From an uncultured Mycoplasmatota bacterium (GTDB taxonomy: Bacteria > Bacillota_I > Bacilli_A > RF39 > UBA660): a stretch of 19,969 bases of DNA. A program made the position numbers and the translations under genes. The notes beneath the pieces are model-generated. The model was not told the DNA's origin. It ran no database searches and saw only the letters and a list, made by a program, of their open reading frames with translations. The stretch is from NCBI GenBank assembly GCA_948470005.1, contig CAOKNI010000020.1, forward strand, positions 1 through 19,969. The letters are read 5' to 3'. How positions within the stretch are numbered: position 1 is the stretch's first letter; every line of letters begins with the position of its first letter. This document shows positions 1 through 7,193 of the stretch, in pieces.

Positions 1-53
1 CTACTGACATTTTCAAATATTTTTCTACTGACATTTTCAAAAAAATTTGACAA
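1..53. repeat. Two 24-bp direct repeats at the window edge, possible insertion-sequence end
   Basis: The 17-mer CTACTGACATTTTCAAA occurs at 1-17 and again at 25-41, so the repeat period is 24 bp. Read on the minus strand, the block starts with TGTCAAA (about 53-47) and then gives two copies of TTTGAAAATGTCAGTAG. Several IS21-family elements have ends that begin 5'-TG and carry multiple short terminal repeats, and this block has that look. No transposase is in the window, so the assignment is inference. The array may continue to the left of base 1. It could also be an unrelated intergenic tandem repeat. Confidence 0.45.
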
Positions 54-54
54 C

Positions 55-80
55 AAAAACCTCTATTTTCATAGAGATTT
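55..80 (-). terminator. Intrinsic terminator of the NPQTG surface-protein gene
   Basis: On the minus strand, CTCTAT and ATAGAG (71-76 and 61-66) pair around a GAAA tetraloop, the stem extends by a wobble and an A-T pair, and GTTTTTG follows. It lies just past the stop codon of the gene ending at 90. Confidence 0.7.
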
Positions 81-89
81 AACATTTTT

Positions 90-728
90 TTAAATTTTAT
101 ATATTTTGTTTGATTTTCTACTATACAAATAAACACCAGCTATAGCAATCATACCACCACCAACAGCGATATATGGAATAACATTTCCTGTTTGAGGATT
201 TTTTTCATCTGGTTTTTCTGGCTCACTAGAACCACAAGCCTTCTTATATTCTTCCTCACTTACACTAGCACCATTATTATCAATATATAAACTTCCAATT
301 TGTTGACAAGTAATTGAACCCATATTTAAGCCTAAAGTACAATTTTCTGTACTCGTATAATTTGTTGTAACTGTCATCATTTCAGTTCTTACCCCTTTTT
401 GTAAACTATTTACAACAAGAGTAAGCATCATCTTTCCATTTTCTTCGTCTTTCTTATCAGCAAGTAAAAAACTAGGAGATGCTACCGGATTTAAATTCGT
501 TAAATTTGTTGGAACCAACTCTATTTGAAATGATTTATAATTATCATTTGGGGTAATATAAAATACCCAAGTCTTTGATTTAGTCTCCGTACTCTCATCT
601 TTTATTTCCCATTCTACAGTTCCATATACATTAGTGAAATTACCTTTTTTCTCCTCCGCGGCTACCTTTACTGGCATAACACATACAAATAATGCTACTA
701 AACATAGTATACTAAATATTCTTTTCAT
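90..728 (-). CDS. Secreted cell-wall-anchored protein with NPQTG sortase signal
   Basis: 212 residues. Residues 1-24 form a signal peptide (MKR, hydrophobic core, cleavage probably after VAA). The mature part (25-170) is polar, with Cys130, Cys141 and Cys165 and no family I recognise. The C-terminus is a complete sorting signal: NPQTG at 177-181, a hydrophobic segment at about 183-201 and a basic tail (RKSNKIYKI). NPQT-type motifs are known class B sortase substrates (NPQTN for S. aureus SrtB). The divergent neighbour encodes a class B-like sortase, so the two are probably enzyme and substrate. A good ribosome binding site (GAGAGAGG) precedes the ATG and an extended -10 promoter lies upstream. 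The role of the mature domain (ligand or haem binding, adhesion) cannot be told from sequence. Confidence 0.85.
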   Translation of the reverse strand: MKRIFSILCLVALFVCVMPVKVAAEEKKGNFTNVYGTVEWEIKDESTETKSKTWVFYITPNDNYKSFQIELVPTNLTNLNPVASPSFLLADKKDEENGKMMLTLVVNSLQKGVRTEMMTVTTNYTSTENCTLGLNMGSITCQQIGSLYIDNNGASVSEEEYKKACGSSEPEKPDEKNPQTGNVIPYIAVGGGMIAIAGVYLYSRKSNKIYKI

Positions 729-763
729 AATAAACCTCTCTCTACTATTACTATTATGCTTTA

Positions 764-772
764 ATTATATCA
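764..772 (-). promoter_or_regulatory. Extended -10 promoter of the NPQTG protein gene
   Basis: On the minus strand, TATAAT (769-764) is preceded by TGA, which makes a TGN-TATAAT extended -10 element. Only a poor -35 (TTTATT-like) sits 17 bp upstream. It is about 35 bp from the start codon. Confidence 0.6.
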
Positions 773-853
773 TAAAAATGTAAAAAATAAATATTTTTTT
801 GTAAAATATTTCAAAAAACGTAAAGATATGATATTATTATAATGGTGGAGATA

Positions 854-2500
854 GTGAAAAAGATTTTAATTAACATAAAAAACAATGATATTATATTTTC
901 TTATAAAACAAATAATAGCACCATTAGTAATGACCTTATTAATACCAATATTATTAGTAATAACGAACTTATTTTTAGTGATATTTACATTAAAGAAAAC
1001 ACTAAAATATTATCATCTTTTATCAAAGAATTATCAATTCAATATCACATTACAAGAGCCATTATTTCCAAAATGGAATTAGCAAATATTGTTATTAACT
1101 TAATAAGTAAAGCTACTAACATTGAAAGTATTTATATTAAAGATTATGAACCTTTAACTTTCCTTGCTTGTGAAGCCATAACCAAGTTAGAGCATATTAA
1201 ACATTTAAATTGTTATACCGTTCAACCCTTTATGTTAGAACTACTAGATAAATCTCACATAACTTGTGAAACGAGAAATGAAATTTTATATATAAGTAAC
1301 TTCATGGAAAAAAATAATTTACTAAAATATTCTAATATTTACTACAAAACTAATGTTAGAATTGAGTTTCCACTATCTTTAGAAGACTTTCACGACTTTG
1401 AAGATTTTTGTAAAATAAATAAATATTTAAAAGTTGTTCATTTAAACAAACTTAGTAATACGGAACTGGAAAACATCATTAAAATTTTAACGTCTACAAA
1501 TAAAAGTAACATTAAAATAGTTATTCATGAAAATATAAATGATGAAAAAAAAATTAATTACTTAAAAGACCTTAACAAAAACAGTAAAAAGAAAAAAGTT
1601 TATTTATCTCTTGAATATTCTAAAGATTATTTAGACCAAAATATTATAAGTCAAACCATTGTTATCATGTTAAAAGTGTGTGGTCTTATTATATCTAGCT
1701 TAGTTATTCTTGTTATAACTTACATTGGTATATTTAATTATGTATCCCTAAAAGAAGTTGACTCTATTAAAGATGATTTAAAAAATATTGTAGATAAAAT
1801 AGATGAAAGTGAAATAAAAGATTTAGTTGACAAAAAGAATAAAGATAATGTAGACAACTACGAAGAAAACCCTACTAAGCCTAATGAACCTAATATAGCA
1901 GAACCTCCTAATATTAAACTAATCACTAATATGAACTTAGCATCGCTTCTTTCTGTTAATGAAGATGTAATTGGCGAGCTAAAAGTAAATAACACTAGTG
2001 TTGATTATCCTGTTGTCCAAGCAAAAGACAACAAATATTACTTAAAAAAGAATATCAATAAAAAGGATAACAAAAATGGCTGGATTTTTATGGATTACCG
2101 TAATGATGCCATGAATTTAGACCGTAATAATATTATTTATGGTCATAATATGTATTATAGTGGCGTTATGTTTGGTACTTTATATAAAGCTGCTAACAAA
2201 AGTTGGTATACAAATCCTGAAAATCAAATAATAACTTACAATACACTATATGATAATATGCAGTTTAAAATATTTTCTATATATCGTATTCCCGTTACTA
2301 GCGATTATTTAAAAGTATTCTTTAAAGACGATAAAGATTTTTTAGAATTTACGGACATGATTACCAAACGAAGTATTCATAACTTTAAAGTTCCTATTAA
2401 AGCAAGTGATAAAATTTTAACATTATCAACGTGTAGTGATAATGGTAATAAGAGACTTGTTATCCATGCTGTCTTAATAAATAAAGAAACAAGCGAATAA
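854..2500 (+). CDS. Class B-like sortase with large N-terminal cytosolic domain
   Basis: About 548 residues. The C-terminal third (about 365-545) is a sortase transpeptidase: IYGHNM holds the catalytic His (about 431), LSTC the nucleophile Cys (about 527) and NGNKRL the Arg (about 534). Class B features include DYPVVQ and a helix-bearing insert between His and Cys. One membrane helix lies at about 268-294, followed by a charged, Pro/Asn-rich linker. The first 265 residues would be cytosolic; they show alternating strands and helices and match no family I know. Ordinary class B sortases are about 220-260 residues, so this is twice the normal size. Start: ATG 842 has no ribosome binding site and overlaps a TATAAT (838-843), whereas GTG 854 follows GGTGGAG at 844-850 and gives a natural MKKILINIK start. 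GTG is preferred but not proven. The likely substrate is the divergent NPQTG protein. Confidence 0.88.
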   Translation: MKKILINIKNNDIIFSYKTNNSTISNDLINTNIISNNELIFSDIYIKENTKILSSFIKELSIQYHITRAIISKMELANIVINLISKATNIESIYIKDYEPLTFLACEAITKLEHIKHLNCYTVQPFMLELLDKSHITCETRNEILYISNFMEKNNLLKYSNIYYKTNVRIEFPLSLEDFHDFEDFCKINKYLKVVHLNKLSNTELENIIKILTSTNKSNIKIVIHENINDEKKINYLKDLNKNSKKKKVYLSLEYSKDYLDQNIISQTIVIMLKVCGLIISSLVILVITYIGIFNYVSLKEVDSIKDDLKNIVDKIDESEIKDLVDKKNKDNVDNYEENPTKPNEPNIAEPPNIKLITNMNLASLLSVNEDVIGELKVNNTSVDYPVVQAKDNKYYLKKNINKKDNKNGWIFMDYRNDAMNLDRNNIIYGHNMYYSGVMFGTLYKAANKSWYTNPENQIITYNTLYDNMQFKIFSIYRIPVTSDYLKVFFKDDKDFLEFTDMITKRSIHNFKVPIKASDKILTLSTCSDNGNKRLVIHAVLINKETSE

Positions 2501-2517
2501 TTAATATACGCTTGTTT
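2487..2517. terminator. Bidirectional terminator between convergent sortase and trmB-linked gene
   Basis: AAACAAGCG (2487-2495) pairs perfectly with CGCTTGTTT (2509-2517). A T-rich run follows on both strands, and the sortase stop codon lies inside the loop. It can end transcription of the sortase gene (+) and of the gene ending at 2522 (-). Confidence 0.8.
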
Positions 2518-2521
2518 TAGT

Positions 2522-3175
2522 TTAATCATTTTTATTTAAATTATCTTTATGGGCATTTAAAACTTTAATTAACTGCCGTCTTAAAATTCTTTTTTTCGGA
2601 CTTAAAAATTCTAAAGCTTCTTCACTTAAATCATTATTTGTTAAATAATAATACTCTGATAACTCATCCCAATCTATTACTTCTAATTCTTCCCTACTAT
2701 CTTCTCGCATCTTTTTTTGAGCTTCTATTATTAATTTAGCATAGTTATCACCAAAAAACATATAAAAAGCATTATCTAAATCCCACCAAAAATCTGGAGC
2801 ATCAGAAAAAGGATAAATCTTTGCTTCTTTCCCATTTACTACATCGCCAAATGTACACACTTCTCCATCTATCCACACTCTTCCTTTTGCTAGCTTCTGA
2901 ATAATCTTTAAAATATGTTCCCGAAATATAACAGGCGCATAAACAAGCAGCATCTCGCCTTCACTATTTGTAATATGAGGAACAGTAAATACCTGATAAA
3001 GCTCAATGTTAACGAGCATTTTACGGACACAAGCATAACTATTCCATGATTTCGGTGGTAAATATATATTATATAATTCCACAATGGAATTTATATCTTT
3101 AATCTCTTCAACATCTTTTCTAAAAGAACCCGACACAATACTCCGGCATCTTGCTTTTTCTAAATAGTTTTTCAT
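2522..3175 (-). CDS. Conserved-looking protein of unknown function, coupled to trmB
   Basis: 217 residues, no family recognised. It is soluble, with no signal peptide or membrane helix. The middle is rich in aromatic residues (for example PPKSWNSYACVRK, and DFWWDLDNAFYMFF near residue 130), and the C-terminus is basic (KKRILRRQL). Its ATG overlaps the trmB stop codon as ATGA (3172-3175), so the two are co-transcribed and probably translationally coupled. That arrangement suggests, without proving, a link to tRNA or translation. It shows no methyltransferase or nuclease motif I can identify. Confidence 0.75.
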   Translation of the reverse strand: MKNYLEKARCRSIVSGSFRKDVEEIKDINSIVELYNIYLPPKSWNSYACVRKMLVNIELYQVFTVPHITNSEGEMLLVYAPVIFREHILKIIQKLAKGRVWIDGEVCTFGDVVNGKEAKIYPFSDAPDFWWDLDNAFYMFFGDNYAKLIIEAQKKMREDSREELEVIDWDELSEYYYLTNNDLSEEALEFLSPKKRILRRQLIKVLNAHKDNLNKND

Positions 3176-3810
3176 TTTTGCTCTCTTTCTTTTTCCGCTA
3201 CTAAATAATTAATTTTTATACCTTTACTCACAAACTTAGCTTCATACTCTGTTAAAACATTTGAAATATCACTATTTGCTAAATCTAAATTCACTTCTTT
3301 AATGATATAGCCAAATTCACTAAGACTTACAATGGAACTTGCAAATAAAATTAAATTATCGGTTTTCATGACAATTTTAGTTTTAGCTTTAAAACATTCT
3401 TCATAAATATTTAAAAATATTTCACTTGTAAGTCTTCTTTTTGCTTGGCGCTTCTTTGGCCAAGGGTCAGAGAAATTAAGATAAATGGTATCAATTTCCT
3501 GTCTAAATATCTCATTTAAATTTAAAGCATCCATATTAATAATTCTTAAATTAGGAAGTTTAATAGGATATTTTTTTATTGCTCTTGCTATAACACCAGA
3601 ATACTTTTCAATCCCAATAAAATTTATATTAGGGTATTTAATAGCCATATTATAAATAAAGTCACCTTTACCCATGCCTATCTCTAAACAAATAGGATTA
3701 TCATTATTAAATTCTAAAGACCATTCACCCTTTTTTTCTTGCGGGGTACTAATTAAATAATCACAAGCCTCAATTAATAAATCTTTATCTTTTAAATTTC
3801 TAAGTCGCAT
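3172..3810 (-). CDS. trmB: tRNA (guanine-N7-)-methyltransferase TrmB
   Basis: 212 residues, the normal length for bacterial TrmB. The enzyme methylates N7 of G46 in the variable loop of tRNAs using S-adenosylmethionine. The SAM-binding motif EIGMGKG is at 43-49, the second acidic motif IGIEKY at 65-70, and the family signature NFSDPWPKKRQAKRR at 112-126. KTDN at 149-152 and TEYEAKF at 187-193 are the conserved tail motifs. The gene is first in a two-gene unit with the overlapping unknown gene downstream. It is divergent from the small + strand gene at 3868, with only 57 bp between them, so both promoters must be packed there. Confidence 0.95.
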   Translation of the reverse strand: MRLRNLKDKDLLIEACDYLISTPQEKKGEWSLEFNNDNPICLEIGMGKGDFIYNMAIKYPNINFIGIEKYSGVIARAIKKYPIKLPNLRIINMDALNLNEIFRQEIDTIYLNFSDPWPKKRQAKRRLTSEIFLNIYEECFKAKTKIVMKTDNLILFASSIVSLSEFGYIIKEVNLDLANSDISNVLTEYEAKFVSKGIKINYLVAEKEREQK

Positions 3811-3867
3811 AGTTAAAAATCACTACTTTCTAAATATTACATATAATAAAATGAAAGGAAAATGTAC

Positions 3868-4209
3868 ATGAAAAAAGACCGAAATACTTTTTTTCAAGAA
3901 TATGGGATGTTTAATCAAACGCAAGTTCCCACTCCTAACATGAACATTGCTAATGCACCATTTACGACCGCTAGTTTTGCTAACCAGGGATTTTATGCTG
4001 GTCCGGCTAACAATGGCAATGTACCCTTAAATTATAACACACAGCCTAATCAAAGTGCAAACTATAGTGATTATAACGATTTTGAATCTCGGCTTTCTAA
4101 ATTAGAAAGACAACTAAATCGTCTTGATGCTCGTGTAAGCAAATTAGAAAGCGGCACAATGTACTCTCATGAAGACATAGAAACTACTAATAACGTTTAC
4201 ATGGTTTAA
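3868..4209 (+). CDS. Small Asn/Gln-rich protein with C-terminal coiled coil
   Basis: 113 residues, family unknown. A short basic start (MKKDRNTFF) leads into a low-complexity region rich in Asn, Gln, Pro, Ala and Thr (about 15-70). A heptad-type coiled coil follows (ESRLSKLERQLNRLDARVSKLES), then a short acidic tail. There is no signal peptide. ATG 3868 is chosen because AAAGGA (3854-3859) sits 8 nt upstream of it; ATG 3862 would be too close. The disordered head plus oligomerising coil recalls small spore-coat or assembly proteins, but no homologue is recognised. Confidence 0.7.
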   Translation: MKKDRNTFFQEYGMFNQTQVPTPNMNIANAPFTTASFANQGFYAGPANNGNVPLNYNTQPNQSANYSDYNDFESRLSKLERQLNRLDARVSKLESGTMYSHEDIETTNNVYMV

Positions 4210-4210
4210 A

Positions 4211-4236
4211 AAAAGGTCTATTTGACCTCTTTTTCA
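4211..4236. terminator. Bidirectional terminator between the small coiled-coil gene and the flippase gene
   Basis: AGGTC (4214-4218) pairs with GACCT (4224-4228) around TATTT. A-runs and T-runs flank both sides, so it can work on both strands. The flippase stop codon (4218-4220) is inside the hairpin. Confidence 0.7.
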
Positions 4237-5864
4237 GTTTTAAATATTTTACTTTTTATCTTTTTAATAAAATCATCACCTAATACTTCATCTATTAAAC
4301 CTATTTTATAAGCGACAAAGAAGTATACTAAAGCAGCGGCCATGACAATTGCGGCAATAAAAATAATACAAGACCACCTACTAGTAAAGTTTATTGGTAC
4401 TAAAATTTTCATTAATAAAATAGCCATAATCATTAATATTAAAGGAATAAAGGTTTTTAAAACTACTTTATAAAGCTCACGGTAATTAAAACCATGTTCT
4501 TTTTTTAAAGTTTTCATTGTAATAATAACTGCGATAGTCATTCCCACAATTGTAGCAAATGTTGCTCCATAGTATGCTGGAAGTCCAAAACAGTTACATA
4601 AATACATAAAAGGTATATCTAAAATAATATTAAGAAGAATACCAGTAATGGCACTAATATAAACCATCTTAAACTTATTCATACTTTGTAAAGTATAATT
4701 AGAAATTGTAAATAAATTCGAAAACAAAGGAGCAAAAATTGACACCGCTAAAATACTTGTTCCCATTTTATCAAAACCATAAAACACAGTCCAAATAGAG
4801 GCGCTCAAAAAAGATATTCCGATACACATCGGAAGAGATATAAATATCATAATCTCCATAGCTTTATTAAATTTATTATTTACATCACCATAATTTTTTA
4901 AAGTAAAAGATTCCACCATTGAAGGCACTAAACTAAAAGATAACCCCATACTAATTGAAGTTACAATAAGACTGATTTTCGGTGCCCAAGTACTCATCGC
5001 TGAAGCGATAAATTCTACATCAAAGGCTTTATATCCTAAGTTATTCATAACTCTAAGTATCATTATCATATCAACATTATTATAAATTGTAAAAGCAACA
5101 CTCACAACCACAATTGGTACGGCATATTTCACAATTTTTAAAATAATCTCTTTATTGGTAACTTTATCCTTATAATCGAACTTAGTATCTAAATTAAATT
5201 CTTTTTTATGCTTTTTAAGTTTCCTATGCACGTATAAAAAAGCACATAAAGCACCAGCAAATGCTCCAAATACAGCTACACCTACCGCATGAGTTGTCGA
5301 AAATCTCATTAAATGAATAGCAATATAGCTCCCACAAACTATAACTACTACTCGAGCAATTTGTTCAATAACTTGGGAAACACTAGAAACAGTAATTACA
5401 TTATGCCCTTGAAAAAAACCTCTTGTAACACTTAAAAAAGGAAAAGCAAGGAGAGCAAATGAAACACATCTTATTACAAATGCTACATCTTCTATCGTAT
5501 TACCACCTGATAAATCTGCAATAATTAACGAAGCAATTTGAGGAGCAAAACAAAACAAAATTATAAAAGTCACTATTGCAATAAAACATAAAAGCCGCTT
5601 TCCTATTCTAAAAGTCCTAATTTTTGCTTCTTGTTTATTAAGTGTATTAAATTCATTTATCAATTTACTAACAGCATTAGGAATTCCCGCGGTTGATATT
5701 TCCAAAAACAAACTATAAACATTATAGGCATAAGCATATAAAGCAGCTCCTTGTGTTCCTACTATTGCATAAAAAGGAATAACATAAACCATTCCTAAAA
5801 TTTTTACCAAAACTACTGCTAATGTCGCAATAATTGTTCCCTCAATAAATGTATTTTTTTTCAA
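4218..5864 (-). CDS. Lipid II/oligosaccharide flippase, MurJ (YtgP)/SpoVB family
   Basis: 548 residues, with about 14 hydrophobic segments spread over the whole length, as in MOP-superfamily flippases. The N-terminus (GTIIATLAVVLVKILGMVYVIPFYAIVG, residues 9-36) and the following GAALYAYAYNVY and STAGIPNAVSKL closely resemble B. subtilis YtgP/MurJ, which flips lipid II for peptidoglycan synthesis; SpoVB is the sporulation paralogue. Start: TTG 5864 is supported by AGAGGTGAG a few bases upstream, and the next Met is inside the first membrane helix. It follows the cse60-like gene by 12 bp, so the two form one operon, and that neighbour keeps a SpoVB-like role open. The symbol is left blank because MurJ and SpoVB cannot be separated here. 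Confidence 0.88.
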   Translation of the reverse strand: MKKNTFIEGTIIATLAVVLVKILGMVYVIPFYAIVGTQGAALYAYAYNVYSLFLEISTAGIPNAVSKLINEFNTLNKQEAKIRTFRIGKRLLCFIAIVTFIILFCFAPQIASLIIADLSGGNTIEDVAFVIRCVSFALLAFPFLSVTRGFFQGHNVITVSSVSQVIEQIARVVVIVCGSYIAIHLMRFSTTHAVGVAVFGAFAGALCAFLYVHRKLKKHKKEFNLDTKFDYKDKVTNKEIILKIVKYAVPIVVVSVAFTIYNNVDMIMILRVMNNLGYKAFDVEFIASAMSTWAPKISLIVTSISMGLSFSLVPSMVESFTLKNYGDVNNKFNKAMEIMIFISLPMCIGISFLSASIWTVFYGFDKMGTSILAVSIFAPLFSNLFTISNYTLQSMNKFKMVYISAITGILLNIILDIPFMYLCNCFGLPAYYGATFATIVGMTIAVIITMKTLKKEHGFNYRELYKVVLKTFIPLILMIMAILLMKILVPINFTSRWSCIIFIAAIVMAAALVYFFVAYKIGLIDEVLGDDFIKKIKSKIFKTEKEVK

Positions 5865-5876
5865 ATTTACTCACCT

Positions 5877-6050
5877 CTAAATTGTATATATAATCATTGC
5901 ACTAAAACAATATATCTGTTCCTCCCCAAATACACTAATGGCAGTTTCGAATTTAATATCTACAATATCCCCTTCTAATGTACTCAAAAAATTATTAACT
6001 TGTTCTTCTAAATCTTTTTCATGCGATTCATCAATTATCTTTACTCTCAT
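5877..6050 (-). CDS. Cse60-like sporulation-family small protein
   Basis: 57 residues. The pattern VKIIDESHEKDLEEQVNNF plus the C-terminal EEQIYCFSAMIIY matches my memory of the Cse60 family (about 60 residues, made in the mother cell under sigma-E in B. subtilis, function unknown). ATG 6050 is chosen over ATG 6062: GGTGATT precedes it, and the promoter at 6072-6099 would place the transcript start at about 6065, too close to 6062. The stop overlaps the ribosome binding site of the flippase gene. The promoter looks sigma-A-like rather than sigma-E-like, so sporulation control is not evident. Confidence 0.75.
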   Translation of the reverse strand: MRVKIIDESHEKDLEEQVNNFLSTLEGDIVDIKFETAISVFGEEQIYCFSAMIIYTI

Positions 6051-6071
6051 ATTAATCACCATGAATAAAAT

Positions 6072-6120
6072 ATCATAACTTCACCATATATATTGTCGAA
6101 TTTAAGAGTTAGTACTAACT
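6072..6120 (-). promoter_or_regulatory. Promoter of the cse60-flippase operon with upstream palindrome
   Basis: On the minus strand, TCGACA (6099-6094) and TATGAT (6077-6072) are separated by 16 bp, a fair sigma-A pair. Seven bp upstream of the -35 lies the perfect 14-bp palindrome AGTTAGTACTAACT (6107-6120), a candidate operator for a dimeric regulator. The rest of the gap to 6233 shows nothing I can name. Confidence 0.5.
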
Positions 6121-6233
6121 TTCCTCTTACATATATTTTATCATATTAAATTCCTAGTGAATATTTTCCAGCGAATTATCTTGCTTTTAAATAAATATAA
6201 TTTACAATTACTATACACTTTTACCCTTAATTC

Positions 6234-7118
6234 CTATATATTTACTTTACCAGGAACAGTATCAATCCACTTTTCCATATCTTTTACCATTTGCTTATTT
6301 AAATATTTTACACAAATATTACAATGATTTTGCGAATCATGAAAATCACTTCCGGCACATATTAGCAAATCATTTCTTTTGGCATAATTATAAAGATAAA
6401 TTACTTGCTTCTCATTTTCAGATTCATTACTAATTTCTATTCCATCAACATAATCTTTACAAGAATTTAGCACTTCATCAACACTTTTATCTTTTCCATA
6501 TTTATAAGGATGAGCTAAGAAAACTTTTCCCCCACTTTCATGAATAACTTGAGAAACTTCTAAAATATCTGGCCATATCAAACTCATATCTACATATAAA
6601 GGAAACTCTGTATCCATTGTACTTAATCTGTAAAAATCATTCACGTTTTTAATATTATATTTATCTAAAAACAACTTATTTTCTTTTCGGGCTTCTAACA
6701 TTCTAAAAAATGCCGCATGGGCATATTCCCGCTTTAAATCACAGGAATTTGTTCCTTCCAATACTAAATCTAAATTATTAGATATCTCAACTAATTTATT
6801 GTAAATTTTTGTTTGTCTTGATAATATTGTCCCATATTGCTTATGAGCCCATTCTCTAACTTTACTCGGTTCAAATCCTAAGCATAAAATATCATAAGTT
6901 ACATTATTAATAATAGCATCAGCTTCCATACCATATACTAAAGTACCATGCTTAGCAATTTTATTTAAGTCTAAATCTTTATAAGTATCACAATTATTAT
7001 GATCTGTCACCGCCAAATATACAATTCCATTATTAAAACAAATATTAATAATATCATTAATATTCTTTGTTCCATCTAATGAATATTTTGAATGCGTATG
7101 TAAATTTATTTTGTTCAT
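6234..7118 (-). CDS. PHP-domain metal-dependent phosphoesterase
   Basis: 294 residues. All PHP metal motifs are visible: HTHS at 7-10, TDH at 38-40, Glu65 in GMEAD, LAHPYKYG with His203, and GSDFH with Asp258 and His260. The family hydrolyses phosphomonoesters or nucleotides with two or three divalent metals; members include histidinol phosphatases and the TrpH/YciV (RNase AM) group. The insert between about 85 and 195 is not typical of HisK and resembles TrpH-like proteins more. No histidine genes are nearby, so histidinol phosphatase is unlikely. It is transcribed alone from an extended -10 promoter. Confidence 0.88.
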   Translation of the reverse strand: MNKINLHTHSKYSLDGTKNINDIINICFNNGIVYLAVTDHNNCDTYKDLDLNKIAKHGTLVYGMEADAIINNVTYDILCLGFEPSKVREWAHKQYGTILSRQTKIYNKLVEISNNLDLVLEGTNSCDLKREYAHAAFFRMLEARKENKLFLDKYNIKNVNDFYRLSTMDTEFPLYVDMSLIWPDILEVSQVIHESGGKVFLAHPYKYGKDKSVDEVLNSCKDYVDGIEISNESENEKQVIYLYNYAKRNDLLICAGSDFHDSQNHCNICVKYLNKQMVKDMEKWIDTVPGKVNI

Positions 7119-7144
7119 TATGTTTATATTTCCTTCTATTTAGT

Positions 7145-7153
7145 ATTATACCA
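7145..7153 (-). promoter_or_regulatory. Extended -10 promoter of the PHP gene
   Basis: TGG-TATAAT on the minus strand (7153-7145) is a TGN extended -10. No clear -35 is present; that region overlaps the preceding terminator. The start codon is 27 bp downstream, with AAGGA between them. Confidence 0.6.
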
Positions 7154-7165
7154 TCTATTAATAAG

Positions 7166-7193
7166 AAAAAACTATCCCTAAAGATAATTTTTT
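7166..7193 (-). terminator. Terminator of the Pro/Tyr/Gly-rich small gene
   Basis: On the minus strand AAAAAATTATC (7193-7183) pairs with GATAGTTTTTT (7176-7166), an 11-bp stem with one G-U pair and a 6-nt loop. The right arm itself ends in T6. The stem overlaps the TAA stop at 7194-7192. Confidence 0.75.

Noticed and set aside
1..53. CRISPR repeat array
   Set aside because: There are only two copies, spaced 7 bp apart, with no spacers of normal length and no cas genes.
885..1082. Open frame inside the sortase N-terminal region
   Set aside because: It is a shadow of the sortase frame, with no ribosome binding site.
6121..6233. Small RNA or terminator between the PHP gene and the cse60 operon
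   Set aside because: I found no stable stem with a T-run, only AT-rich sequence.
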